A stretch of DNA of 6,738 bases from contig DGEZ01000089.1 of the NCBI GenBank assembly GCA_002391425.1, positions 2,641 through 9,378 of the forward strand, given 5' to 3'. Under the pieces are notes generated by a model. It saw only the letters and a program-made list of their open reading frames with translations. It made no database searches and was not told where the DNA came from. Numbering within the stretch: the stretch's first letter is position 1; the number at the start of each line of letters is the position of its first letter. This DNA is from Micrococcales bacterium UBA3913. GTDB lineage: Bacteria > Actinomycetota > Actinomycetes > Actinomycetales > Microbacteriaceae. Both the position numbers and the translations under genes were made by a program. This document shows positions 1 to 5,283 of the stretch, in pieces.

Positions 1-660
1 TGGAGCCGCGACGCGGCGACCGTGCTGCACGTGCTCGTCGACGGTTCAGCGGTGGCCGCCCTCAAACTGCACGATGCGATACGCCCCGAGTCCCTCCCAG
101 CCATCGCGGCACTGCACCGTCGGGGGGTGCGCGTGGAGCTCCTCACCGGAGATACGCAGGCTGCCGCCGACGGGGTGGCACGTGAGCTCGGCGTCGATCA
201 CGTCATCGCCGGGGTGCGCCCCGACGGCAAGGCACAGGCGATCGCCGAGCTGCAGCAGGCCGGTCACGTCGTCGCGATGGTCGGTGACGGGGTCAACGAC
301 GCGCCCGCGCTCGCCGCAGCGGATGTGGGTATCGCCATCGGTGCCGGCACCGATGTGGCGATCTCTTCAGCGGGGGTCGTGCTGGCCGGATCCGATCCAC
401 GCGCGGTGGACAGCGCCATCGCCCTGTCCCATGCCGCGGTGCGCACCATGAAGCAGAACCTGTGGTGGGCCGCCGGGTACAACCTTGTGGCCGTCCCGCT
501 TGCCGCGGGTGTGCTCGCCCCGATCGGGTTCGTGCTGCCGATGTCGGTGGGTGCGCTGCTCATGTCCGCCTCGACGGTGATCGTCGCCGGGAACGCCCAG
601 CTGTTGCGCCGGGTGAACCTCACCACCGATTCCGCGTCCGTATCGAAAGGGGGGAAGTGA
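1..660 (+). CDS. Heavy-metal (probably copper) translocating P1B-type ATPase, CopB-like, 5'-truncated
   Basis: The reading frame is open from base 1, so the N-terminal part, including the CPx metal-site helix and the DKTGT phosphorylation loop, lies outside the window. The visible 219 residues hold the end of the P-domain, with LTGD (residues 48-51) and the hinge GDGVND (95-100), then the last two membrane helices. The first has N-x5-GYN-x4-P (N153, GYN 159-161, P166) and the last has MSAST-x5-N (188-198). These match the TM7/TM8 metal-site signatures I recall for CopB-like (P1B-3) pumps, which export Cu across the cytoplasmic membrane using ATP. The proline before MSAST is seven residues away, where relatives often have PP; the second proline is Met here. 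The TGA is followed 2 nt later by a CsoR repressor, which supports copper. Family is sure; Cu+ versus Cu2+ or Ag is inferred. Confidence 0.95.
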   Translation, partial: WSRDAATVLHVLVDGSAVAALKLHDAIRPESLPAIAALHRRGVRVELLTGDTQAAADGVARELGVDHVIAGVRPDGKAQAIAELQQAGHVVAMVGDGVNDAPALAAADVGIAIGAGTDVAISSAGVVLAGSDPRAVDSAIALSHAAVRTMKQNLWWAAGYNLVAVPLAAGVLAPIGFVLPMSVGALLMSASTVIVAGNAQLLRRVNLTTDSASVSKGGK

Positions 661-662
661 AC

Positions 663-1004
663 ATGGCCGATCACAGCGCGGGCGGTAGCTGTGCCGCCAG
701 CGGGGTGGACGAGCAGACTCACCACCACGGATACATCGACGACAAGCGCGCCTACCTCACCCGGCTCAAACGCGTGGAGGGGCAGGCGCGTGGCATTCAG
801 CGCATGGTGGATGAGGAGCAGTACTGCGTGGACATCCTCACCCAAATCTCGGCGGTCACGAACGCCCTGGAGAAGGTTGCCCTCAGCTTGCTGGATGATC
901 ACTTGAAACACTGCGTGATCGAGGCGGCAGACGCCGGCCCGGAAGCGTTGGATGCTCACCTGCGTGAGGCCTCGGAGGCGATCGCGCGCCTGGTGCGATC
1001 CTGA
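663..1004 (+). CDS. csoR: CsoR-family copper-sensing transcriptional repressor
   Basis: A 113-residue, all-helical metal-sensing repressor of the CsoR/RcnR family (usually 85-120 aa). The core 'YLTRLKRVEGQARGI' (31-45) is the family's helix 1. The Cys-His-Cys copper triad is present as Cys55 (QYCVDIL), His80 and Cys84 (DDHLKHC), corresponding to C36/H61/C65 of Mycobacterium tuberculosis CsoR. Cu(I) binding releases the tetramer from operator DNA. The ATG at 663 is chosen because a strong purine-rich site (GGGGGGAAG, ending at 657) lies 5 nt upstream and the family core begins soon after. Longer in-frame starts would run back over the ATPase. The gene lies 2 nt after the ATPase stop, so the two are probably translated together and autoregulated from an operator upstream of the window. 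The N-terminal tail of about 25 residues carries Cys10 and three consecutive His (20-22), a possible extra metal ligand set. Confidence 0.95.
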   Translation: MADHSAGGSCAASGVDEQTHHHGYIDDKRAYLTRLKRVEGQARGIQRMVDEEQYCVDILTQISAVTNALEKVALSLLDDHLKHCVIEAADAGPEALDAHLREASEAIARLVRS

Positions 1005-1100
1005 CTGTGCGGCCACTGCCCGGGCGGGAAACGGGGGAGTCCGTTCTCGGTTCTGCGGCGATCCGCTGACCCCGTCCCCAAGCCAATGCGGGAGAATGAA
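1005..1100 (+). other. csoR-nrdI intergenic region, possible structured leader
   Basis: This 96-nt G/C-rich spacer holds several short complementary segments: GCGG/CCGC at 1055-1066, and ACGGGG at 1031-1036 with CCCCGT at 1070-1075. It also contains the order GCCACTG, then CGGGAA, then GAGTCCG, which resembles the 3' half of a cobalamin riboswitch. The 5' half (GGGAA-CCGGTG-AATCCGG type core) is not convincingly present, because the upstream bases are csoR coding sequence. No AT-rich NrdR box is visible, and I see no good sigma-A promoter. Treat as an unassigned leader. Confidence 0.3.
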
Positions 1101-1559
1101 ATGGTGTCGTCCCCCACAACAGTTCCGGTGTACTTCTACTCGTCGGTGTCGAACCTGACCCGACGCTTCGCGGAGGCGCTTGAGCAGCACGGCCGGGTGG
1201 TGCGCGACCTTTCCGATGCGCAGGTGCGCCATAGCGAGACATCCGGACCCTGGGTGCTGCTCACCCCCTCCTATAAAGCGGGAAACGATGCGAATGTCAC
1301 CCTCCCGGCTGCGGTACGGAGCTTTCTGCGCTCGCCGGTGAACCGCCGACACCTGGTCGGAATCGTCGGGTCTGGTAACCGCAACTTCGGGGAGTACTAC
1401 CAGGCGGCGGCGCGGGAGCTGTCTCGCACCTCACGGCGGCCGATTCTCTTCGAATTCGAGCTGTCCGGAACCGTGGAGGACGTCGATGCCTGTGTGCGGA
1501 TTCTGCGCGACCTCGACGAGGCGTTCGCGAACCGGCAGCGGGGCGATTCAGAGACCTGA
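1101..1559 (+). CDS. nrdI: NrdI, flavodoxin-like activase of class Ib ribonucleotide reductase (stand-alone)
   Basis: A 152-residue protein of normal NrdI length. NrdI binds FMN and supplies the oxidant that assembles the dimanganese-tyrosyl radical cofactor of NrdF, the small subunit of class Ib ribonucleotide reductase, in the cytoplasm. Visible marks are the FMN phosphate loop SSVSNLTRRF (14-23) after strand VYFY, TPSY (55-58), the loop GSGNRNFGEYY (90-100) that packs on the flavin, and FEFELSGT near the C-terminus (117-124). The ATG at 1101 is chosen over 1086 because GGGAG at 1090-1094 sits 6 nt upstream. Neither nrdH nor nrdE/nrdF is adjacent: upstream is csoR and downstream the strand switches after 49 nt. 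In most actinobacteria nrdI sits between nrdH and nrdE, so this copy is displaced or extra. Confidence 0.93.
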   Translation: MVSSPTTVPVYFYSSVSNLTRRFAEALEQHGRVVRDLSDAQVRHSETSGPWVLLTPSYKAGNDANVTLPAAVRSFLRSPVNRRHLVGIVGSGNRNFGEYYQAAARELSRTSRRPILFEFELSGTVEDVDACVRILRDLDEAFANRQRGDSET

Positions 1560-1608
1560 GCATCTAGCAGCGTGCCAGCGTCATCTGCGGGGGCCGTTCC
1601 CGTCGTCC

Positions 1609-2142
1609 TCAAGCGTCGAATACCTGCAACAAGCTTTCCTCGAGAAAGCCCAGCAGGATGTAGAGGGTGGCGAGCCAGCGCAACTCCGCAGGGAGCTGGT
1701 CCGGTGCTGACTCCAGGCGGCCGAACAGCTGTTCTTCCTGGGCTTCGTCCTCAATACGCAGGCGGGCAGCGAGGACGAGGCGCACGTCCGTGAGGGCGGC
1801 CGCGACATCCAGAACATGCGGTTGCTCCACCTGCCAGCGCTGGTCCGACTCCAGCTGTTCCGCCAGATTGAGCAAACGTCGTGCCTTCTCGGAGCGCAGA
1901 TCAAGCTCGGTCAGTCTGCGATACTCCTGGGCGGCCTGTGCATCGTGCGAGCCGACGGGCAGCAGGCGCAGCACAGCCGGGTCTTCGGGAACGGGCAGGG
2001 GGTGCTCCGACCAGTGCGGATTGTCTTCCGGGTCCTCGTCAAGCAGCGATGCGACGTCCCGGCATACCCCAGCCAGCACCTCGCGCTCATCGAATTCGAG
2101 GTCGGCCACAGCGTAGGAGCCCTCCCGGAGGAAACCACTCAT
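1609..2142 (-). CDS. DUF2017 family protein, clpS partner gene
   Basis: A 177-residue soluble, acidic, mostly helical protein of the actinobacterial DUF2017 family, whose molecular function is not known. Recognisable segments are DPAVLRLLPVGSHD (54-67), the EYRRLTELDLRSEK stretch (73-86) and the C-terminal LTDVRLVLAARLRIEDE (117-133), then a hydrophobic helix WLATLYILLGFLEESLLQV (156-174). The ATG at 2142 is chosen because it overlaps the clpS stop in an ATGA and follows the purine-rich GGAAAAGGTGGA. The open frame runs 70 codons further upstream, but those codons shadow clpS. The overlap implies translational coupling, and the conserved pairing suggests a role linked to ClpS or Clp proteolysis; that is inference from context only. 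It is the last gene of its operon and converges on nrdI across a 49-nt gap without a clear T-tailed terminator. Confidence 0.9.
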   Translation of the reverse strand: MSGFLREGSYAVADLEFDEREVLAGVCRDVASLLDEDPEDNPHWSEHPLPVPEDPAVLRLLPVGSHDAQAAQEYRRLTELDLRSEKARRLLNLAEQLESDQRWQVEQPHVLDVAAALTDVRLVLAARLRIEDEAQEEQLFGRLESAPDQLPAELRWLATLYILLGFLEESLLQVFDA

Positions 2143-2435
2143 TCGTCCACCTTTTCCATGGTCGCCCACAGTCCGAATCGGTGCATTGCCTGCACATCGA
2201 TCTCCATGCGCTCCCGAGAACCCTGGCTGACAACGCTCTTGCCCGTGGTGTGGACCTCCTTCATGTGCCGATGCGCGACCGGCTGTGTCATTCCGAAGTA
2301 GCTTTGGAACACTTTCGTCACGTAGCTCATCAGGTTGACCGGGTCGTTCCATACGATCGTCTGCCAGGGCGAATCTGTCTGGACGGACGAGCGCGTGCTG
2401 CGCTGCTGCTGTGCTGATGCCTGTGCCGAGCCCAT
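2139..2435 (-). CDS. clpS: ATP-dependent Clp protease adaptor ClpS
   Basis: A 98-residue ClpS, the adaptor that binds proteins with N-degron residues and hands them to the ClpC/ClpA unfoldase for ClpP degradation. After a Gln/Ser-rich flexible tail (1-22) comes the fold, starting SPWQTIVWNDPVNLM. The N-degron pocket residues known from E. coli ClpS are conserved: Asn30, Asp31, Met36, Met58, Val61 and His62, with Leu89 in FGLWATME near the end. The second Asp of the E. coli NDD motif is Pro32 here, as I recall is common in actinobacteria. The ATG at 2435 follows an AAGGAGG site with a rather short 3-nt spacer. The stop overlaps the DUF2017 start by 4 nt. Upstream, a small membrane-protein gene ends 16 nt away on the same strand, so clpS is probably transcribed with the membrane pair. 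Confidence 0.97.
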   Translation of the reverse strand: MGSAQASAQQQRSTRSSVQTDSPWQTIVWNDPVNLMSYVTKVFQSYFGMTQPVAHRHMKEVHTTGKSVVSQGSRERMEIDVQAMHRFGLWATMEKVDE

Positions 2436-2451
2436 GGGCCTCCTTAGGGAC

Positions 2452-2664
2452 TCAGTGCTTGAGGCGCTGCACGATGACCGCTGTTACGCCGAGGCCCACG
2501 AGCAGGCCCGCGACAACCGCCACTCGTGCGGGGGTGAGAATACGCGCGGCGAGCTCCCGTGGCGCGAACTGTTCACAGAGGTCGTCGCAACGGGCCGCCA
2601 GGGATGCGCTGACCTGCCGCACCGTCTCGTGGTTGCGTGCGAAATCCTCATCGCGCGTGCTCAT
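2452..2664 (-). CDS. Small single-pass membrane protein, DUF3618/YqjD-like architecture
   Basis: A 70-residue protein that I do not assign firmly to a family. It has a charged, helical N-terminal half (STRDEDFARNHETVRQV, then ASLAARCDDLCEQF with Cys26 and Cys30) and one C-terminal membrane helix (about 47-65, rich in V, A, G and L), ending in the basic tail QRLKH. This layout resembles the DUF3618/YqjD group of small inner-membrane proteins, which often sit beside holin-like DUF1469 proteins; the match is by layout, not by a decisive motif. The ATG at 2664 overlaps the stop of the preceding holin-like gene in an ATGA and has GGGAGG 6-7 nt upstream, so it is real and coupled. It stops 16 nt before clpS on the same strand. 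Confidence 0.75.
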   Translation of the reverse strand: MSTRDEDFARNHETVRQVSASLAARCDDLCEQFAPRELAARILTPARVAVVAGLLVGLGVTAVIVQRLKH

Positions 2665-3095
2665 TCGTCGCCTCCCTCGCTCGGTGCCGTCGTCCCCTCG
2701 GGTGCGGCATTGCCCCGAAGGCCAGCGGCAACCTCACGGAGTGCCTGCGACGTCTCCGGGAACCCGCGCAGTCTCTTGAGCAACGCGATCCCGGCGACGA
2801 TGAGCCCGGCGACGATGAGGATCCATGCCACCCCGATGATGAGGCCGGACCATGCATTCCCGATGAGAAGCCCGAGCCCCCACCATGCGGCCAGGGACAG
2901 GAACAACAGGGCAAATCCGATGGCGCTCAGTGCCACGAGGAAAAGGCCGAGGGCGATCCCGACGCGGATGGCCGCCGACTTCGTCTCCGACAGTGCAATC
3001 GCGGAAAGAGCACTCCACAGGTCGTGTACGTCATCGATCACATCCGCGAGATAGGCTCGCAATGGGCGTCGCGGCTCGCGCGGTGTTCTCGGCAC
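2661..3095 (-). CDS. Phage holin family protein (actinobacterial holin-like / DUF1469 type membrane protein)
   Basis: A 144-residue membrane protein. A basic N-terminus (1-13) is followed by an amphipathic stretch, VIDDVHDLWSALSAIALSET (19-38), of the kind found before the helices in actinobacterial holin-superfamily III (PF07332-like) proteins. Two hydrophobic helices follow at about 44-75 and 82-106, then a basic stop (KRLR) and a Gly/Ala/Glu-rich tail. Despite the family name, such chromosomal copies are not known to lyse cells; their role is unclear. Translation starts at GTG (3093-3095) with GAAGGAGG just upstream. The stop overlaps the next gene's ATG by 4 nt. The alpha/beta hydrolase gene ends 51 nt upstream on the same strand, with no obvious terminator between. 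No phage genes are near. Confidence 0.82.
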   Translation of the reverse strand: MPRTPREPRRPLRAYLADVIDDVHDLWSALSAIALSETKSAAIRVGIALGLFLVALSAIGFALLFLSLAAWWGLGLLIGNAWSGLIIGVAWILIVAGLIVAGIALLKRLRGFPETSQALREVAAGLRGNAAPEGTTAPSEGGDE

Positions 3096-3146
3096 GGACC
3101 CTCCTTCAGGACTGTGGGCACTGCATCCAGGATAGGCGGTTTTCCG

Positions 3147-3734
3147 TTAAGCGTGTAGGCAACTGCGAACGAGCTCTGCGACCAGCGGCAGGCGGGTGAA
3201 CCCGTCACTGCTGCAGAAGTGGCCAGCATTCGTCACGGTGTGGAGCACGGCCTGGGCACGCGCGGCGACGTCGCGGCCGAAACCTGGTGCGACGGTGGTG
3301 TCGTTGGATGACACCAGAACGTGACGCGACGGGATGCGCGTGGTGATCCTGCGGTAATCGGGAGGTGTCCGGGTGAAGTCGTCCAGTTCGGGCAGGGTGG
3401 GCAGGGGACGGTCGAAGGGGGCGACCAGGATCAGACCGGCGGCACTCCACGGGCCGGGCAGTCCCTCGAGTGCTTTGAGCGCGGTGATCGTCCCCAGGCT
3501 GTGCGCGACGACGACGGTGCTCGGTGTGGGCGTTCCGATAGCGGCGCGGGCAGCCTCTATCCACTTTCCCGCCTTCGGGGCGGTCGTGTCGGGGAGACGG
3601 GGGACATCCACATCGATGCCGTCTGTGCCCAGTTCCAAACGTAACCAGGGAAACCAGTGACTGGAGGGGGATGCCCCGTAGCCGTGTAGGACGACTACGC
3701 GCCCGTTGTCTCGCGAAGTTCTCGAGAATCCCAT
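3147..3734 (-). CDS. RBBP9/YdeN-type serine alpha/beta hydrolase
   Basis: A 195-residue cytoplasmic hydrolase without a signal peptide. The N-terminal motif HGYGASPSSHWFPWL (17-31) is typical of the RBBP9/YdeN family (compare HGxxGxPxxHWxPWL). The nucleophile is Ser79 in AHSLG, where relatives usually have GHSLG or GHSSG; the likely acid is Asp145 (SSNDTTVAP) and the base His172 (NAGHF), completing a Ser-Asp-His triad. The substrate is unknown; the family includes esterases and possible peptidases. The ATG at 3734 is chosen because AAGGAGG lies 8 nt upstream and the fold starts right after. The open frame extends about 100 codons further upstream, but that part lacks family similarity and covers the promoter region. 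The gene may be the first of the operon leading to clpS, as the gap to the holin-like gene is only 51 nt. Confidence 0.9.
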   Translation of the reverse strand: MGFSRTSRDNGRVVVLHGYGASPSSHWFPWLRLELGTDGIDVDVPRLPDTTAPKAGKWIEAARAAIGTPTPSTVVVAHSLGTITALKALEGLPGPWSAAGLILVAPFDRPLPTLPELDDFTRTPPDYRRITTRIPSRHVLVSSNDTTVAPGFGRDVAARAQAVLHTVTNAGHFCSSDGFTRLPLVAELVRSCLHA

Positions 3735-3771
3735 CGTCGTAGCCTCCTTCGCGGTGTTGGTGCCGATTCTG

Positions 3772-3800
3772 ACCCTATCGCGGCAACGCCGCCAGACCAA
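3772..3800 (-). promoter_or_regulatory. Candidate sigma-A-type promoter for the hydrolase-clpS gene run
   Basis: On the minus strand TTGGTC (3795-3800) and TAGGGT (3772-3777) are separated by exactly 17 nt, fitting -35 and -10 elements with partial matches to TTGACA and TATAAT. The -10 ends 37 nt before the hydrolase ATG, and AAGGAGG lies between. Pattern only; no experimental support. Confidence 0.4.
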
Positions 3801-3971
3801 TGTGAGCGTGGGGACGCTGGTCGTCCTGGTGCGCCGGGGGATGCTCCGTGCTGTTCCAGCAGGGGCTGCTGTCGGGTGGTCATCAGGGCGCGTGCCAGGG
3901 AATACGACCTTGATGCGACCGTGGTCGTGACCGAGGCCGCGCACACGGTCTGTGACGAACCCCAGCGTGTT

Positions 3972-4010
3972 GCATCCTGTGCGCTGTGCACGACGGATGC
4001 GCGATATGAT
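3972..4010 (+). promoter_or_regulatory. Candidate promoter and inverted repeat upstream of the divIVA-like gene
   Basis: TATGAT at 4005-4010 is a good -10 hexamer 41 nt before the ATG at 4052; no convincing -35 lies 16-18 nt upstream. A perfect 6-bp inverted repeat, GCATCC (3972-3977) and GGATGC (3995-4000), spans the place where the -35 should be, with GTGCAC between the arms. This could be an activator or repressor site, or chance. Confidence 0.3.
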
Positions 4011-4051
4011 GTTCGCGATTCCGCTGTCTTCCCCCACGCCAAGGATTGTCC

Positions 4052-5239
4052 ATGTCTGAGTATGGTGCTGATGATTTCCCGCTCGCGTTCCGCGGCTACG
4101 AGAAGGAACACGTCGATCGTTTTATCCGTCAGCTGAAGGATCGCATCGACCTTGCGGAAACCCAGAACTCGCTTGTCTCTGAGGATGTGCGACGGCTGCA
4201 AGGCGAGGTGATGGCGGCGAACGCGCGTGCCGACGACGCGGAGGGTCGTCTTGAGCGCCTCGCTGCGGAGGTGCACACCCTGGAGCAGGGGCAGCAGGAG
4301 GACGCCGCACCACGGGTGGAGTTCGAGCAGATTCTCCGTGTGGCGGAAGACCAGGCCAATGAGATGATTGCGAATGCGGTGAAGCAGGGGGAGAAGTTCA
4401 CCCAGGAGGCTCGCGCCGAGGCCGAGAAGATCATCCAGGACGCTCAGGACGAGGCGGGCCAGATCCGGCAGCAGGCCCAGCACGAGCTGGAGCAGGCGCG
4501 CATCCGCATCGAGACTGAACAGACGGCCGCACGGGCCCAGATCGAGCAGGATGCGGCGGTGGCCGCTCAGGAGGTACAGCAGGCGCAGCAGGAGGCGGCG
4601 GCCACGCACAGCGAGGCCGAACGTGATGCGGCGGCCATTCGGGCCCGCGTGGAGGCGGACGCCCAGCAGGTGTCGGAGCAGGCGCAGCGTCAGGCCGCGG
4701 AGGCTCGCGCCCGCCAGCTTGAGTTTGAAACGGCCCTGACCCGGCGCGAAGACCAGGCGCAGCAGGAGTTCCTCGCCCTGCACAACCAGGCGGTCGCGCA
4801 CTCGGAGCGCATTATTCAGGATGCGAACGAGAAAGTTCAGCGTGCCTTGGAGCACTCGCAGCGTGTCGAGACGAACGCGAAGGCGTTCGAGGCGGCTGCT
4901 CATGCTCAGGCCGACTCTGTGATCGCGAATGCCCGCACGCGCGCCGGTGAGATCATCGAAGGTGCCCGTGCTCGCGCTCAGGCGATCATCGACACCGTGG
5001 TGGCCCATGCGAAGGCAGCCGGGCAGGATGCCGAGGACCGGGCGCGGTCGCTGCGCGCCCAGCAGCAGTCGCTGCAGAGTTTCCTCACCGAGGTCAACGG
5101 GCTGGTTGGAGGAATCGAGGACTATCAGCGATCCACCGCTTTGGCCGATGACGCCTCGGAGGTACCGACCTCTGAGGAGCCGGGGGAGCCAGCTCCCGCC
5201 GCTGCGCCTGCGCAGGCGGGCGGCGACACTCAGCAGTGA
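4052..5239 (+). CDS. DivIVA-domain long coiled-coil protein (Scy/FilP/'cellulose-binding protein'-like polarity or scaffold protein)
   Basis: A 395-residue cytoplasmic protein. The N-terminal DFPLAFRGYEKEHVDRFI (8-25) is the DivIVA membrane-targeting and dimerisation motif. It is followed by a first coiled coil (about 22-75), a short acidic linker (about 76-88) and a very long Ala/Gln/Glu/Arg-rich coiled coil to about residue 345. Short units such as AEKIIQDAQDEAG, SERIIQDANEKVQ and AGEIIEGARARAQAIID recur. The C-terminus (about 366-395) is Pro/Ala/Glu-rich and probably disordered. I see no Cys or Trp. DivIVA-family proteins mark cell poles and septa and scaffold cell-wall growth. This one is longer than typical Wag31 and closer in design to Streptomyces Scy/FilP. 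The ATG at 4052 has AAGGA 6 nt upstream; a TTG two codons earlier is less likely. It is transcribed alone, divergent from the hydrolase. Confidence 0.88.
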   Translation: MSEYGADDFPLAFRGYEKEHVDRFIRQLKDRIDLAETQNSLVSEDVRRLQGEVMAANARADDAEGRLERLAAEVHTLEQGQQEDAAPRVEFEQILRVAEDQANEMIANAVKQGEKFTQEARAEAEKIIQDAQDEAGQIRQQAQHELEQARIRIETEQTAARAQIEQDAAVAAQEVQQAQQEAAATHSEAERDAAAIRARVEADAQQVSEQAQRQAAEARARQLEFETALTRREDQAQQEFLALHNQAVAHSERIIQDANEKVQRALEHSQRVETNAKAFEAAAHAQADSVIANARTRAGEIIEGARARAQAIIDTVVAHAKAAGQDAEDRARSLRAQQQSLQSFLTEVNGLVGGIEDYQRSTALADDASEVPTSEEPGEPAPAAAPAQAGGDTQQ

Positions 5240-5262
5240 GGCACGCCGGTACGGGCGTGCCT
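5239..5262. terminator. Hairpin at the end of the divIVA-like gene
   Basis: AGGCACGCC (5239-5247) and GGCGTGCCT (5254-5262) form a perfect 9-bp stem with a 6-nt loop, beginning on the last base of the TGA. No T-run follows, so it would be a tail-less hairpin terminator or an mRNA 3' stabiliser, as is common in high-GC actinobacteria. It reads equally on both strands and sits just after the FMN reductase stop on the other strand. Confidence 0.6.
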
Positions 5263-5283
5263 AGGGGTGCCGGGCACCCCTAG
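5261..5283. terminator. Second hairpin, overlapping the FMN reductase stop codon
   Basis: CTAGGGGTGC (5261-5270) and GCACCCCTAG (5274-5283) form a perfect 10-bp stem with a 3-nt loop. On the minus strand it is made of the last codons of the FMN reductase plus its TAG stop. It shares two bases with the neighbouring hairpin, so the full stems compete only at their edges. No T-run is present on either side. Confidence 0.55.

Larger units (their letters stand above)
3735..4051. other. Divergent intergenic region between hydrolase and divIVA-like gene
   Basis: This 317-nt stretch carries no gene that I can support; the open frames across it are antisense or upstream extensions without family similarity. 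It contains the hydrolase ribosome binding site and candidate promoter at its left end, and a candidate -10, an inverted repeat and the ribosome binding site of the coiled-coil gene at its right end. The middle, about 3801-3960, shows only short imperfect symmetry around 3918-3936 (a GACC/GGTC cluster) and nothing else that I recognise. Confidence 0.7.

Noticed and set aside
462..662. Upstream extension of csoR to give a 180-residue protein
   Set aside because: It would overlap the ATPase TM7/TM8 coding region; the ATG at 663 has a strong ribosome binding site and gives the usual CsoR length.
264..1352. 362-codon open frame on the minus strand across the ATPase, csoR and nrdI
   Set aside because: It is antisense to three well-recognised genes and their gaps; its composition is typical high-GC shadow sequence without recognisable domains.
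1560..1608. Intrinsic terminator between nrdI and DUF2017
   Set aside because: Only a weak CGGG/CCCG pairing is present and no T-run; not enough to call.
2335..3054. 239-codon open frame on the plus strand opposite the clpS and membrane-protein genes
   Set aside because: It is the shadow of four coupled minus-strand genes that have family matches and good start signals; no motif was seen in the translation.
2661..3095. Prophage lysis gene (holin)
   Set aside because: Only the family name points to phage. No endolysin or structural phage gene is near, and the gene is coupled to clpS housekeeping genes.
3735..4037. N-terminal extension of the hydrolase by about 100 residues
   Set aside because: The extension has no hydrolase or signal-peptide features, lies in the promoter region, and the ATG at 3734 has an ideal AAGGAGG.
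3695..5008. 437-codon open frame on the minus strand opposite the divIVA-like gene
   Set aside because: It is the mirror of a CAG/GAG/GCG-rich coiled-coil gene, which reads as Leu/Arg-rich antisense. It has no family similarity, no suitable ribosome binding site, and runs over the promoter region.
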